A DNA stretch of 64,000 nt, taken from Hyphomicrobiales bacterium (GTDB taxonomy: Bacteria; Pseudomonadota; Alphaproteobacteria; Rhizobiales; Rhizobiaceae). The stretch spans positions 620,001 to 684,000 of the forward strand of contig UBPA01000003.1 in assembly GCA_900467185.1 (NCBI GenBank), in the 5' to 3' direction. The notes under the pieces were generated by a model. That model worked only from the letters and a program-made list of their open reading frames with translations, was not told the DNA's origin and did not search any database. Shown piece after piece: positions 34,512 through 43,990 of this stretch (positions are counted from its first letter, which is position 1; each line of letters starts with the position of its first letter). A program made the translations under genes and the position numbers.

Positions 34512-36113
34512 TCAATTCTGCCGAAAAACAAAACCAAAACGAGAAACTATTGCGGACACCATCAGAAAAAGCACCAGAACGAGAGCGTGCCTCCGCTGCT
34601 GCTCGGGCGCGGCGACCAAAGCTGCACGACCGGGCAGAATTGTGTCGAAAAAGCCACGTTCGCCAAGAGAAAGCCCGGAGACGACATTTCCGCGCGCATC
34701 GATGACCGCGGAGATGCCGGAATTTGCCGCGCGGATCATCGGAACGCCATTCTCGACCGCGCGCAGGCGCGCCTGCTGGAAGTGCTGGTAAGGCCCCGGC
34801 GTATCGCCGAACCAGGCATCGTTGGTGATGTTGAGCAGCGCGGCGGTGGAGATCGCATCGCTGCCGATCTCGTTCGGGAAGATCGCCTCGTAGCAGATCA
34901 GCGGATAGAGCGTGCGCCCGCCCGGCAGCGTCAGGATGGTGCGCGTTGCCGCGGAGGAGAAGCCGCCCGGCATGGCAGCGGCGATCGCGTTCAACCCCAT
35001 GCGCGACAGGAGATCCTCGAACGGCAGATACTCGCCGAAGGGCACGAGGTGGACCTTGTCGGCCGCGCCGACGATCTGGCCTCGATCATCGATGACATAG
35101 ACGGAGTTGTAATAGCGCGGCGGCAGGCCGGCGCCCGCATCTTCGGTGCGGACGGCGCCGGTGACGACGAGCTGACCGTCCTGCAGCACGTCGGCGATCC
35201 GCGTCAGGGCGTCCGGATTGTCCGTGAGGATGAAGGGAACGGCGGTTTCCGGCCAGACGATGATATCCGGGCGCTTGCCGCCCGCCTCGGGCGGCGCTGC
35301 GCTCAGTGCCAGATGGGCTTCGAAGACAGAGGCGCGCGCGCTGTCATCGAGTTTGCGGGCCTGATCGATGACCGGCTGGACGATCCGCACCGTTGCCTGC
35401 GGCTCGGCGGCGGGCGGCTCGGGCGTGTGCAGCCGGTAGGCGCCATAGCCGACATGGGCCGCGACCAGACCGGCCGCCAGCGTCAGGCCCACGCCCATAC
35501 CCTTGCGCGTACCGATGAGAGCGGGCGCCGCATAGACGAAGACGGCGAGCAGGTTCATGCCGACCATGCCGACCAGCGAGACCGACTGCATGAGAAGCGG
35601 CACCGGCATGGCGGCCATTCCCACGGCGTTCCAGGGGAAGCCGGTGAAGAGCACACCGCGCAGCCATTCGGCGCCCGCGAAAGCGACGGCGAGCGCCGCG
35701 ATGCGCCCTGCCCCGTCCGACCAGAGCAGGCGGGCGACGAAGGCCGCCAGCCCGTAATAGATCGCAAGCACGGCAGGCAGGCCGACGACGGCGAGCGGCA
35801 GCGCCCAGGCGAAGGTATCGGCCTCCACCAGCAGCGCATTGCCAAGCCACCAGAGACTGCCGAGGAGATAGCCGAAGCCGAAGCACCAGCCGAGCGAAAA
35901 GGCAGGCAGCGCCCGGCGAAGCGGGCCGTGCTCCGGCTGACCGGAGGTGCCGTCCATCAGCCAGACGAGGACGGGGAAGGTCAGAAACGGAACGGCGAAG
36001 ATATTGAAGGGCGGCAGGGCGAGGACCGTGACCAGCCCGGCCAGAAAGCCGAGGGACGCCCGACGAAGACCCGACGACAGCATGATCCTGCCGGCCAAAC
36101 GTTCCATTCGCAT
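34512..36113 (-). CDS. lnt: Apolipoprotein N-acyltransferase (ActA of rhizobia)
   Basis: A 533-residue membrane enzyme that adds the third acyl chain to lipoproteins. About six N-terminal transmembrane segments (roughly residues 15-215) are followed by a nitrilase-type domain. The Glu-Lys-Cys triad is visible in VWPETAVPF, the KVHLVPFGEYLPFEDLL region and LICYEAIFP. In Sinorhizobium medicae/meliloti the orthologue actA is needed for acid tolerance. Starts at 36113 or at the internal Met three codons in are both possible. It follows tlyC on the same strand and precedes praR. Confidence 0.96.
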   Translation of the reverse strand: MRMERLAGRIMLSSGLRRASLGFLAGLVTVLALPPFNIFAVPFLTFPVLVWLMDGTSGQPEHGPLRRALPAFSLGWCFGFGYLLGSLWWLGNALLVEADTFAWALPLAVVGLPAVLAIYYGLAAFVARLLWSDGAGRIAALAVAFAGAEWLRGVLFTGFPWNAVGMAAMPVPLLMQSVSLVGMVGMNLLAVFVYAAPALIGTRKGMGVGLTLAAGLVAAHVGYGAYRLHTPEPPAAEPQATVRIVQPVIDQARKLDDSARASVFEAHLALSAAPPEAGGKRPDIIVWPETAVPFILTDNPDALTRIADVLQDGQLVVTGAVRTEDAGAGLPPRYYNSVYVIDDRGQIVGAADKVHLVPFGEYLPFEDLLSRMGLNAIAAAMPGGFSSAATRTILTLPGGRTLYPLICYEAIFPNEIGSDAISTAALLNITNDAWFGDTPGPYQHFQQARLRAVENGVPMIRAANSGISAVIDARGNVVSGLSLGERGFFDTILPGRAALVAAPEQQRRHALVLVLFLMVSAIVSRFGFVFRQN

Positions 36114-36271
36114 TCCTATCCGCCTGCTGCGATCCGGGCATCCGGCATCACGCGCGCCGAAGATGCCGGAGCGCCGGTCGATGTCCCGCTCTCTTCATGA
36201 TGCATCAGGCATGCCCAGAGCATGTGTCCTGTCACCGATCGCAGCCCCGGACGCTGAGCGGCGCGGCGCCG

Positions 36272-37495
36272 TCAGCCGACCGGAGGGCTGGACGGCCCCT
36301 CGGTGGTGTTGGTTTCGGCTCGTACGGGCTCGACACCGACGTCGTCCTCGCCTTTGACCGCCGCGCGACGGCGGGCCGGCGGGCGCTTGCGGACGATGCG
36401 GACCTTCTTCACGCGCCGGGGGTCGGCATCCAGAACCTGGAATTCGAAGCCCGGCAGGGCCTGCACGACCTCGCCGCGGGCGGGAATGCGGCCCAGCGAT
36501 GCGAACACCAGACCGCCCAGCGTATCCACCTCTTCCAACTGCTCGCGCACGTCGAAATCGGGACCGATCGCAGCCGCGATCACCTCGAGCTCGACCCGTG
36601 CATCGGCCACGAAAATGTCGTCCGAGGTGCGGGAGAACATGACCTCGCTGTCGTCATGCTCGTCCTCGATATCGCCAACGACCATTTCGACGATGTCTTC
36701 CAGCGACGCCAGCCCGTCCGTGCCGCCATATTCATCGATGACGAGCGCCATCTGGATGCGCGCGGCCTGCATGCGCTGCATGAGGTCGGAGGCATGCATG
36801 GACGGCGGCACGAAGAGAACCTGGCGGATGATGCCGGCCTCTTCCACCGTCTTGTCGAGATCGATGCGGGCGAGGTCAATGCCGGCGCGCGGCTGGCGCT
36901 GCACCTTCTGCGGACGATCCGCCGCCAGGGCCGCAACGGCCGGAGATGCTGCCACGCGCGGAGGGCCGCGACGGCGGGCGCGCGCCTGCTTCGTCACATA
37001 GGAGAGGAGATCGCGGATGTGGACCATCCCGCGGGGATCATCGAGGCTTTCGCTATAGACCGGCATGCGCGAGCGCCCGGACTCCTCGAAGATGATCATG
37101 AGTTCGCCGATGGTAATGCTCTGGTCGACCGCCTCGATATCGGCGCGGGGCACCATGACATCCTCCACGCGCACTTCGCGGAAGCGCAGGATGTTGTTGA
37201 GCATGGCGCGCTCGGCCGGCGAGAAGACCTCGTCGGCGCCCGGATCCGCCATCAGCGCGTCGGCGAGATCCTCGCGGATCGTGGCACCATTCGGGCTGCG
37301 GAACAAGCGGGCCGCCCGGGCCCAGAAAGAGGTGTGATGCCGGTGACCTTCCGGCTTGTGGGCCTCAGGCTTTACGGCCTCGGCGGCTTCGGCCTCATAG
37401 GCCTGAACCGCGCTACTACTGCCCGGTTCGTCCTGACTGGAGGCGTCCGCATCGTCTTTGCCAGCCGCGGCGGGCTGTGATCTGAAGTCGCTCAT
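36272..37495 (-). CDS. tlyC: CBS-domain hemolysin/CorC-like protein (TlyC family)
   Basis: A 407-residue soluble protein. After a low-complexity acidic N-terminus (1-60), two CBS domains flank an unusual Ala/Arg-rich insertion at about 163-200 (QARARRRGPPRV...). Then comes the C-terminal CorC/HlyC domain with DEYGGTDGLASLEDIVEMVVGDIEDE and the PGFEFQVLDADPRRVKKVRI end. Related proteins take part in magnesium/cobalt efflux control. It lies in the conserved phoH-ybeY-tlyC-lnt order, 12 bases after ybeY. Confidence 0.9.
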   Translation of the reverse strand: MSDFRSQPAAAGKDDADASSQDEPGSSSAVQAYEAEAAEAVKPEAHKPEGHRHHTSFWARAARLFRSPNGATIREDLADALMADPGADEVFSPAERAMLNNILRFREVRVEDVMVPRADIEAVDQSITIGELMIIFEESGRSRMPVYSESLDDPRGMVHIRDLLSYVTKQARARRRGPPRVAASPAVAALAADRPQKVQRQPRAGIDLARIDLDKTVEEAGIIRQVLFVPPSMHASDLMQRMQAARIQMALVIDEYGGTDGLASLEDIVEMVVGDIEDEHDDSEVMFSRTSDDIFVADARVELEVIAAAIGPDFDVREQLEEVDTLGGLVFASLGRIPARGEVVQALPGFEFQVLDADPRRVKKVRIVRKRPPARRRAAVKGEDDVGVEPVRAETNTTEGPSSPPVG

Positions 37496-37507
37496 CGTTC
37501 CAAACTG

Positions 37508-38023
37508 TCAAACGGGATCGCTGTCCCCATAGGGATCAGATACCCCAAGACCCGAGAGAATGCGAGTCTCCAGCTGTTCCATTCGCTCCGCTTCCTCCGT
37601 TTCCAGGTGGTCGTAGCCGAAAAGATGCAGGAATCCATGCACCAGAAGATGCGTCAGATGGTCGTCGAAGGGCTTTCCGAGGTTCTCTGATTCGCGCACC
37701 AGCGTCTCGTATGCCAGCACGATATCGCCCAGCATCGGACCCGGCATGCCGCCCGGCACGATGGGGAAGGCCGGGAAGGACAGGACGTTGGTCGGCTTGT
37801 CCTGGCTGCGCCATTCCGCGTTGATGCTGCGGATTTCCGCGTCGCTGGTGAAGACGAGCGACAGTTCCGGCGTCATTTTCGGGAACGGCTGTTTCTCCTC
37901 GCGGGCGAGAAAGGCGGCGGCATGTTCGAGAATGCGCGTGCTCGATGCCTCGAGCACGGCCTCATCCGGCCAGCCGCCTTCCTCGACGCTGACCTGAAGG
38001 TCCAGAAAGGATTTGCCCGACAT
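37508..38023 (-). CDS. ybeY: Endoribonuclease YbeY
   Basis: A 171-residue metal-dependent RNase involved in 16S rRNA 3' maturation and ribosome quality control. The zinc motif is HLLVHGFLHLFGYDHLE (His-x3-His-x5-His). NAEWRSQDKPTNVLSFP is the other hallmark. It follows phoH with a 3-base gap, so the two are co-expressed. Confidence 0.96.
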   Translation of the reverse strand: MSGKSFLDLQVSVEEGGWPDEAVLEASSTRILEHAAAFLAREEKQPFPKMTPELSLVFTSDAEIRSINAEWRSQDKPTNVLSFPAFPIVPGGMPGPMLGDIVLAYETLVRESENLGKPFDDHLTHLLVHGFLHLFGYDHLETEEAERMEQLETRILSGLGVSDPYGDSDPV

Positions 38024-38026
38024 GCT

Positions 38027-39073
38027 CTACAGGCTTTCGTCCGGCACGGCCGTCTGCGCCTCGTAGGCCCGCACGATGCGCGCCACCATCGGATGGCGCA
38101 CGACATCCACGTCCTTGAAGCGAACGACCGACACGCCCTCGACATCCTTGAGGATCTGCAGCGCTTCCACGAGGCCGGACTTCGTGCCGCGCGGCAGATC
38201 GACCTGGCTCGGGTCTCCGGTGACGATCATGCGGCCGTTCTCGCCGAGACGCGTCAGGAACATCTTCATCTGCATGGTCGTCGTGTTCTGCGCCTCGTCG
38301 AGAATGACGACGGCATTGCCCAGCGTGCGGCCGCGCATGAAGGCAAGCGGGGCGATTTCGATGACGCCGGCGGTGATCGCGCGTTCCACCTTGTCGCCGG
38401 GCATCATGTCGTAGAGCGCGTCATAGAGCGGGCGGAGATAGGGATCGACCTTCTCCTTCATGTCGCCGGGCAGGAAGCCAAGGCGCTCGCCGGCTTCCAC
38501 GGCCGGGCGCGAGAGGATGATGCGATCGACCGCGCCGCGTTCCAGCAGCTGGGCGGCATAGGCGACGGCGAGATAGGTCTTGCCCGTACCGGCCGGGCCG
38601 ACGCCGAAGACGAGCTCGGAGCGTTCGAGCGCGCGGATATAGGCATCCTGCGTCGGCGTGCGGGCGGCGATGGTCTTCTTGCGGGTCAGGATCTGCGCGA
38701 GGTTCAACTTGGCCTTCTTCTCCATGGTAGGAAGCTGCAACTGGTCGTCGGCGGCAACCGCCATGCGGATCGCGCCCTCCACGTCGGAGGTCTCGACCGA
38801 GCTGCCCTTCTGCAGGCGACCATAGAGATAATCCAGTGCCCGGCGCGCCTGATTGGTCGCCGTCACCTCGCCCGAGATCGCTACGGAATTGCCACGCGGG
38901 CGGGCGTCCACATGCAGGCGCTGCTCGATAAGCTTGAGGTTCTGATCGTATTGTCCGAACAGCTCGCTCGCAAAGCGGTTGTTCTCGAATGTGAGCACGA
39001 AGTGATTGGCGTCTGTCGTAGGCGTTGTCTTCGACTGGCGCGGCGGGGTTGAAACCAATTCGTGTCCGTTCAA
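38027..39073 (-). CDS. phoH: PhoH-like ATPase (YbeZ)
   Basis: A 348-residue protein with an N-terminal KH-like RNA-binding part (about 30-110) and a PhoH ATPase domain. The Walker A is GVGPAGTGKTYLAVAYA, and the Walker B-like segment is NAVVILDEAQNTT. PhoH/YbeZ partners with YbeY in RNA processing, and the genes are adjacent here. It lies 41 bases downstream of miaB. Confidence 0.95.
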   Translation of the reverse strand: MNGHELVSTPPRQSKTTPTTDANHFVLTFENNRFASELFGQYDQNLKLIEQRLHVDARPRGNSVAISGEVTATNQARRALDYLYGRLQKGSSVETSDVEGAIRMAVAADDQLQLPTMEKKAKLNLAQILTRKKTIAARTPTQDAYIRALERSELVFGVGPAGTGKTYLAVAYAAQLLERGAVDRIILSRPAVEAGERLGFLPGDMKEKVDPYLRPLYDALYDMMPGDKVERAITAGVIEIAPLAFMRGRTLGNAVVILDEAQNTTTMQMKMFLTRLGENGRMIVTGDPSQVDLPRGTKSGLVEALQILKDVEGVSVVRFKDVDVVRHPMVARIVRAYEAQTAVPDESL

Positions 39074-39113
39074 GCGGCAGGGCTCCCGAGGATGTCGTCA
39101 GGCCCTGATAGTA

Positions 39114-40505
39114 TCAGTCGTCGACCACGTCGGCAAACAAACTGTTAGGACCCGCGGCGGTGATTCGTACCCTGATAATGTCACCGATTTCCACGCCCTT
39201 TGCATCAACATTCACCGACTGCAGCCAGGGCGAGCGGCCGATAAGCTGGCCGGGCATGCGGCCGGGCTTTTCCAGAAGCAGATCGATCGTGCGGCCGATG
39301 CAGCTCTCGTTGAAGGCGCGCTGCTGCTCGAGCAGCAAAGCCTGCAGCGTTTCCAAACGCTTGGCCTTGACGTCCTCGGGCACCTGATCCTTCAGGTCGG
39401 CGCCGGGCGTGCCGGGACGGGTCGAATATTTGAACGAAAATGCCTGTGCATAACCGATGCTGCGCACGAGGCTCAGCGTATCCTCGAAATCCGCATCCGT
39501 CTCGCCGGGGAAGCCAACGATGAAATCGCCCGACAGAGCGAGGTCCGGCTGGGCGCGGCGGATCCGCTCGACCAGCGCCACATATTCGGCTGCCGTGTGA
39601 CGCCGGTTCATGGCCTTGAGGATACGGTCCGAACCGGACTGCACCGGCAGGTGCAGGTAGGGCATCAGCGCCGGCAGGGTGCGGTGCGCCTCGATCAGGC
39701 TGTCGTCCATATCGCGCGGATGGCTGGTGGTGTAGCGCAGGCGCGCTAGGCCATCGATCTGCGACAGCCGCTGCAGCAGGGCGCCCAGGCCCTCGCCGCC
39801 CGTGGTGACGGTGCCGTGCCAGGCATTGACGTTCTGCCCGAGCAGTGTGATTTCGCGAACGCCGGCGGAGACGAGCTTCTCGGCTTCCGCGACGATCTGC
39901 GCCATGGGGCGGGAGACTTCCGAGCCGCGCGTATAGGGCACGACGCAGAAGGTGCAGAACTTGTCGCAGCCCTCCTGCACGGTCAGGAACGCCGTGACGC
40001 CGCGCGCACGGGTCTTTGCCTTGTCGGGCGCCGGCAGGTGCTCGAACTTGTCCTCGATCGCGTAGTCGGTTTCCAGCACGCGCTCGCCGCGGCCGACGCG
40101 CTTCAGTGCCTCCGGCAGGCGATGGTAGGTCTGCGGCCCGATGACGAGATCGACGGCCGGTGCCCGGCGCAGGATCTCGTCGCCTTCGGCCTGCGCCACG
40201 CAGCCGGCCACGCCGATCATCATCTCGCGCCCTTCGCCCGCCTTGCGCTTCTTCAGGTCGCGCAGCCGCCCGAGCGCGGAATAGACCTTTTCGGCCGCCT
40301 TTTCCCGGATGTGACAGGTGTTCAGGAGAACGAGATCCGCATCCTCGGCATTGTCGGTCGCGACATAGCCGTCCTTGGCCAGCGCGTCCGTCATCCTGTC
40401 GGAATCATAGACGTTCATCTGGCAGCCATAGGTCTTGACGAAGACCTTTTTCGTGGGCGCCGGAGCGAGGGCGGATGCGGGAGCAAGGAGCGTTTGGTCG
40501 GTCAT
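39114..40505 (-). CDS. miaB: tRNA-2-methylthio-N6-dimethylallyladenosine synthase
   Basis: A protein of 463 residues. The N-terminal methylthiotransferase domain has [14 protein letters not shown] and [11 protein letters not shown]. The radical SAM domain has the CxxxCxxC cluster in [16 protein letters not shown]. The C-terminal TRAM domain binds tRNA. It methylthiolates i6A37. I chose the ATG at 40505; an in-frame TTG at 40523 exists, and neither has a strong ribosome-binding site. It is the first gene before phoH-ybeY. Confidence 0.96.
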   Translation of the reverse strand: MTDQTLLAPASALAPAPTKKVFVKTYGCQMNVYDSDRMTDALAKDGYVATDNAEDADLVLLNTCHIREKAAEKVYSALGRLRDLKKRKAGEGREMMIGVAGCVAQAEGDEILRRAPAVDLVIGPQTYHRLPEALKRVGRGERVLETDYAIEDKFEHLPAPDKAKTRARGVTAFLTVQEGCDKFCTFCVVPYTRGSEVSRPMAQIVAEAEKLVSAGVREITLLGQNVNAWHGTVTTGGEGLGALLQRLSQIDGLARLRYTTSHPRDMDDSLIEAHRTLPALMPYLHLPVQSGSDRILKAMNRRHTAAEYVALVERIRRAQPDLALSGDFIVGFPGETDADFEDTLSLVRSIGYAQAFSFKYSTRPGTPGADLKDQVPEDVKAKRLETLQALLLEQQRAFNESCIGRTIDLLLEKPGRMPGQLIGRSPWLQSVNVDAKGVEIGDIIRVRITAAGPNSLFADVVDD

Positions 40506-40599
40506 GCGAGGTGCATAGCGCAAATCGGGCTGGAAATGAAGCGATGTGGGTTTGAGAAGGTGAGGGCATTGGAAACAGGAAAAAGGAAGGAAAACCCTC

Positions 40600-41388
40600 T
40601 CACCGCCCGCGAAGTCGCGCCAGCAGCATGGTCTTCAGCTGCGTCTCCACATCGCGGCTCACCAGCTTGCGGTTGCTGTCGGCGCGATACGCGATGGTGC
40701 TGCCGAAGACGAGATCGACATCGACGGCGCCCTCGCGCAACACACCCATGAGGTGCGGCACGAGCTCGATATCGCCCGGCCAGGCGGCGATGGGGCGGTG
40801 GTAGCGGCCCATCGGCATGCCGTGGACCCGCGTATAGGCGATGGCGACCGGCTGGACGTGGACGGTTCCCTCAGGCGCCAGCGGCACGGCGGCGGCGGCA
40901 GCGCCGAAGAGAGAGGTCTTGATCTCCAGCAACCGGTTGCCGTCGGAGGTCGTGCCTTCGGGAAACAGCACGACGATTTCGCCTGCAGCAAGGCGTGCGC
41001 CGATCTCGTTGACCTGGTTGCCGGTCGTGCGCTTCTGCTCGCGCGCGACGAAGATGGTTGCCTGCAGGCGGGCGAGCAGGCCGAAGACCGGCCATGCCTT
41101 CACCTCCGCTTTCGCGATGAAGACGACATCGGCGACCGAACCGAGGGCGAGGATGTCCTTCCAGCTGACATGGTTCGCAACGAGCAGGAGCGGTCGCCTC
41201 GTGTCCAGCGCACCATGGACATGCACGCGAAGCCCGATCATGCGGCAGGCGATGCGGTGCCAGAGGCGCGGCAGGGTTCGCCTTGCCGGTCTGTCCCGCC
41301 AGAGCAGGACGAGCTGCACCGGCGCGAGAAGAAGCGTCGCCAGGACCAGGAGCGAGACGCAGACGACGATCCGGAGCCAGACGATCAT
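40600..41388 (-). CDS. olsA: 1-acyl-glycerol-3-phosphate / lyso-ornithine lipid acyltransferase (PlsC family, probably OlsA)
   Basis: A 262-residue membrane-anchored acyltransferase. An N-terminal hydrophobic helix (about 2-26) is followed by the acyltransferase HX4D motif as NHVSWKD and the [14 protein letters not shown] motif. By position between rimI and miaB it corresponds to olsA of Sinorhizobium meliloti (from memory), which adds the second acyl chain of ornithine lipids. A phospholipid PlsC role cannot be excluded. The start MIVWLRIVV (41388) is 7 bases after the rimI stop. olsB is in this window at 55912-56820. Confidence 0.75.
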   Translation of the reverse strand: MIVWLRIVVCVSLLVLATLLLAPVQLVLLWRDRPARRTLPRLWHRIACRMIGLRVHVHGALDTRRPLLLVANHVSWKDILALGSVADVVFIAKAEVKAWPVFGLLARLQATIFVAREQKRTTGNQVNEIGARLAAGEIVVLFPEGTTSDGNRLLEIKTSLFGAAAAAVPLAPEGTVHVQPVAIAYTRVHGMPMGRYHRPIAAWPGDIELVPHLMGVLREGAVDVDLVFGSTIAYRADSNRKLVSRDVETQLKTMLLARLRGR

Positions 41389-41395
41389 CGGCCGC

Positions 41396-41896
41396 TCAGA
41401 GATCGAGACGAAGGACGTCGGCACCGCCGGCGGCTGCATCCGGACCGGACGGCTTGTAATAGGCCTTGCGCTCGCCGACCTTGCGGAAGCCGAGCCGGCG
41501 GTAAAGCGCCCGTGCGGCGACATTCGCCTGATCGACCTCGAGGAACATGGCTTCCGCGCCATCCTGGCGGGCGCGGCCGAGCGCCGCCTGCATGAGGCGC
41601 CAGCCAAGGCTGACCCTGACATAGCGGGGATCGACGCCGATGGTGAGGATTTCCGCTTCGCCGCCGGCCGACCGTGTCAACACGAAGCCGCCCATCGCCG
41701 ATCCGCTGGCCGCATTGTTCTGCCGGGCGACGAAGCCGAAGACGCTTTCCTGCAGGAGCAGCGCGTGAAACTCGCTCGCGCTCCAGGCCGGTTTGAAAAG
41801 GGCGGCGTGAATGCGCGCCACGCCTGCGAGATGATCGACAGTCATGTCGAAGATGTCGAACTCCGGGCGGCGGATGAAGTAGTCGATCAGGGCCAT
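41396..41896 (-). CDS. rimI: Ribosomal-protein-alanine N-acetyltransferase
   Basis: A 166-residue GNAT acetyltransferase. The acetyl-CoA site is visible as ILTIGVDPRYVRVSLGWRLM, a slightly divergent R/Q-x-x-G-x-G/A loop, followed by FLEVDQANVAARALYRRLGFRKVGERKAYY, which is strongly RimI-like. It acetylates the N-terminus of S18 in E. coli. The start lies one base after the tsaB stop (TGACATG), so the genes are coupled. Confidence 0.92.
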   Translation of the reverse strand: MALIDYFIRRPEFDIFDMTVDHLAGVARIHAALFKPAWSASEFHALLLQESVFGFVARQNNAASGSAMGGFVLTRSAGGEAEILTIGVDPRYVRVSLGWRLMQAALGRARQDGAEAMFLEVDQANVAARALYRRLGFRKVGERKAYYKPSGPDAAAGGADVLRLDL

Positions 41897-41897
41897 G

Positions 41898-42569
41898 TCA
41901 GGCACGTGCCACGGCAAAGCCCGCCTGCGAGCGGACGTCGGGGCCCCGCAGGTAAAGCGGTTTCGGCAGGGCGATGGCGGGATAGACGGCCGCGCCCAGC
42001 TTTGCCACGACCGCGATATCGGCGGTATCGGACGGCCGCTCGTTCGCCTCGGCTGCCGCGTCGTCCCGCAACAAGGACGCGCCGGAGCCGCTGATCGTGC
42101 CGGCGAAGGTGGCGAACGCGGCTCGCGCGGAGCCGACATCGCGCGCCTCGGCCTCGGCCATCGGCTGGCCGTCAGCGTCGAAGGGCTGGAGGTAGACCTC
42201 CTCGCGCTTCGCATCGGTGACGACGAGCACGGGACGGCCCGGTGCGAGGGCAAGCGCGGATGCCGCCAGCGCCTGCAGGACGGAAATGCCGACGACGGGG
42301 CGATCCAGAGCAAGACCGAGCCCGCGGGCTGTCGCCACGCCGACCCGGATGCCGGTGAAGGAGCCGGGACCGATGGTGACGGCGATGCGATCGACCTTGT
42401 CCATCGCGACGCCGGCGCTCGCCAGCGCTTCGTCGATGAAGCCCATCAGCCGCTCGGCATGGCCGCGGCCGATATCGGCACCGGCCGTGCTCAGCGTCAC
42501 GTCGCGCGCGGCATCGTAAAGCGCGACGTTGCAGGCCGTGCCGGCGGTATCGATGGCAAGAACGATCAT
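41898..42569 (-). CDS. tsaB: tRNA threonylcarbamoyladenosine synthesis protein TsaB
   Basis: A 223-residue ASKHA-fold protein that partners TsaD and TsaE in making t6A37. The N-terminal strand VLAIDTAGTACNVAL, then GRGHAERLMGFIDEALA and IAVTIGPGSFTGIRVGVATARGLGL, are typical. It is the first gene of tsaB-rimI-olsA. Confidence 0.95.
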   Translation of the reverse strand: MIVLAIDTAGTACNVALYDAARDVTLSTAGADIGRGHAERLMGFIDEALASAGVAMDKVDRIAVTIGPGSFTGIRVGVATARGLGLALDRPVVGISVLQALAASALALAPGRPVLVVTDAKREEVYLQPFDADGQPMAEAEARDVGSARAAFATFAGTISGSGASLLRDDAAAEANERPSDTADIAVVAKLGAAVYPAIALPKPLYLRGPDVRSQAGFAVARA

Positions 42570-42681
42570 GCGGAAGGATGGCCCCGTCTCAGGATGCCCG
42601 TCCCCGGGCGGTCGTCGAACCCTCAGGAAAACGCCGCCCCCGGCGTCTCCTGAAGGACAGTCTCGTCACGTCGGTGGCGGA

Positions 42682-43248
42682 TCAGACCGCCTCGACGGCC
42701 TGAACCTCGGGCACGAAGTGGTGCAGGAGGTTCTGCACGCCATGCTTCAGCGTTGCGGTCGAGGATGGGCAGCCCGAACAGGCACCCTTCATGTTGAGAA
42801 AGACCGTACCGTCGCGAAACCCCTTGAAGGTGATGTCGCCGCCGTCCTGCGCGACGGCCGGGCGGACGCGCGTTTCCAGCAGTTCCTTGATGGTCGCGAC
42901 GATGGTCTCGTCGCCCTTCTCGAAGAATTCGCCTTCCTGGTCGGCCTCTTCCGCACGGCCCTGCCCCGCCATGATCGGCTGGCCGGACATGAAATGCTCC
43001 ATGATCGAGCCGAGGATGGCGGGCTTCAGGTGCTGCCACTCGGCATCCGCTTTGGTGACGGTGATGAAGTCGTAGCCGAAATAGACGCCGGTGACGCCGG
43101 GAATGTCGAAGATGCGGGCGGCAAGCGAGGAACTCGCGCGGGCCTCGGTCTCGTCGCGAAACTCGGCGGTGCCGCTTTCCAGCACGACCTTGCCCGGCAG
43201 GAACTTCAGCGTTGCGGGGTTCGGGGTCGATTCGGTCTGAATGAACAT
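42682..43248 (-). CDS. NifU-domain iron-sulfur carrier (NfuA/Nfu1-like)
   Basis: A 188-residue protein with an N-terminal Nfu domain (MFIQTESTPNPATLKFLPG) and a C-terminal NifU domain with the cluster-binding CxxC in GACSGCPSSTATL. It delivers Fe-S clusters to target proteins, as mitochondrial NFU1 does. Lone housekeeping Nfu of this type are widespread in alphaproteobacteria and are not evidence of nitrogen fixation. It is monocistronic, 112 bases before tsaB. Confidence 0.93.
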   Translation of the reverse strand: MFIQTESTPNPATLKFLPGKVVLESGTAEFRDETEARASSSLAARIFDIPGVTGVYFGYDFITVTKADAEWQHLKPAILGSIMEHFMSGQPIMAGQGRAEEADQEGEFFEKGDETIVATIKELLETRVRPAVAQDGGDITFKGFRDGTVFLNMKGACSGCPSSTATLKHGVQNLLHHFVPEVQAVEAV

Positions 43249-43423
43249 GATGTGCTCCCTGTCGGGTCAAGGCCGACGGTCAAAGAAATGCCCGATGAGC
43301 ATAGGCGTCTCGCGCCTTGCCATCAAGCCTGCGCTGCCGACAGCAACATGGTGATCGTGGAGGCTGCATACCAGAGGCCCGTCCGGTTTGACAGAAAGAT
43401 CCGCCGCCGGCAGCTGCGTCCGA

Positions 43424-43915
43424 TCAGCTCAGCGCGTCGATCTCTTCGTCCGTCAGCATGTCGGGAATGACGGTGACGGGGATCGGGAAGACCGCCGTCT
43501 TGCCCGCAATGGAAGCGACCAGCGGGCCGGGGCCGTCCTTGTAGGAGCCGGCGGCAAGAACGAGAATGGCGATGTCCCGGTCTTCCTCGATGAGGCCGTA
43601 GATCTGCTCGGTCGGAAGTCCCTCGCGGATGATCATTTCCGGCTCGATGCCGATCTTTTCGCGCACGTCATGGGCGACCTTGGCCAGCGTCGCCTCGGCT
43701 TCGGCGCGGGCTTCGGCCCGCATGATGCCTTCGACGCCCAGCCATTGCTGGAAGTCGCCATCGGGGATGACGTAGAGCAGAGCCAGAGCACCGGACGAAT
43801 GCTTGGCGCGCATGCCGGCATAGTGGACGGCGCGGCCGCATTCCGGGGTGTCGTCGATCACCGCGAGAAACTTGCGGCGGTGACCTTCCATGCGGGAGAG
43901 ACGTGTCGAGACCAT
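43424..43915 (-). CDS. Universal stress protein (UspA family)
   Basis: A 163-residue Usp fold protein. It has the N-terminal FLAVIDDTPECGRAVHYAGM strand and a C-terminal region LVLAAGSYKDGPGPLVASI in place of the classical G-x2-G-x9-G(S/T) ATP loop, so ATP binding is uncertain. It is downstream of trpS with a 75-base gap. Confidence 0.88.
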   Translation of the reverse strand: MVSTRLSRMEGHRRKFLAVIDDTPECGRAVHYAGMRAKHSSGALALLYVIPDGDFQQWLGVEGIMRAEARAEAEATLAKVAHDVREKIGIEPEMIIREGLPTEQIYGLIEEDRDIAILVLAAGSYKDGPGPLVASIAGKTAVFPIPVTVIPDMLTDEEIDALS

Positions 43916-43990
43916 TTGCGGACACTCGCATTCGCGCCCGCCCTTCGCAAGGCCGTTTTCGTCTCGTCCCCGACCTCGGACGGCCGCGGC

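Noticed and set aside
42682-43248. NifU-domain gene as a sign of nitrogen fixation
   Set aside because: The Nfu-N plus NifU-C layout is that of housekeeping Nfu proteins; there is no nifS, nifH or other nif gene in the window.
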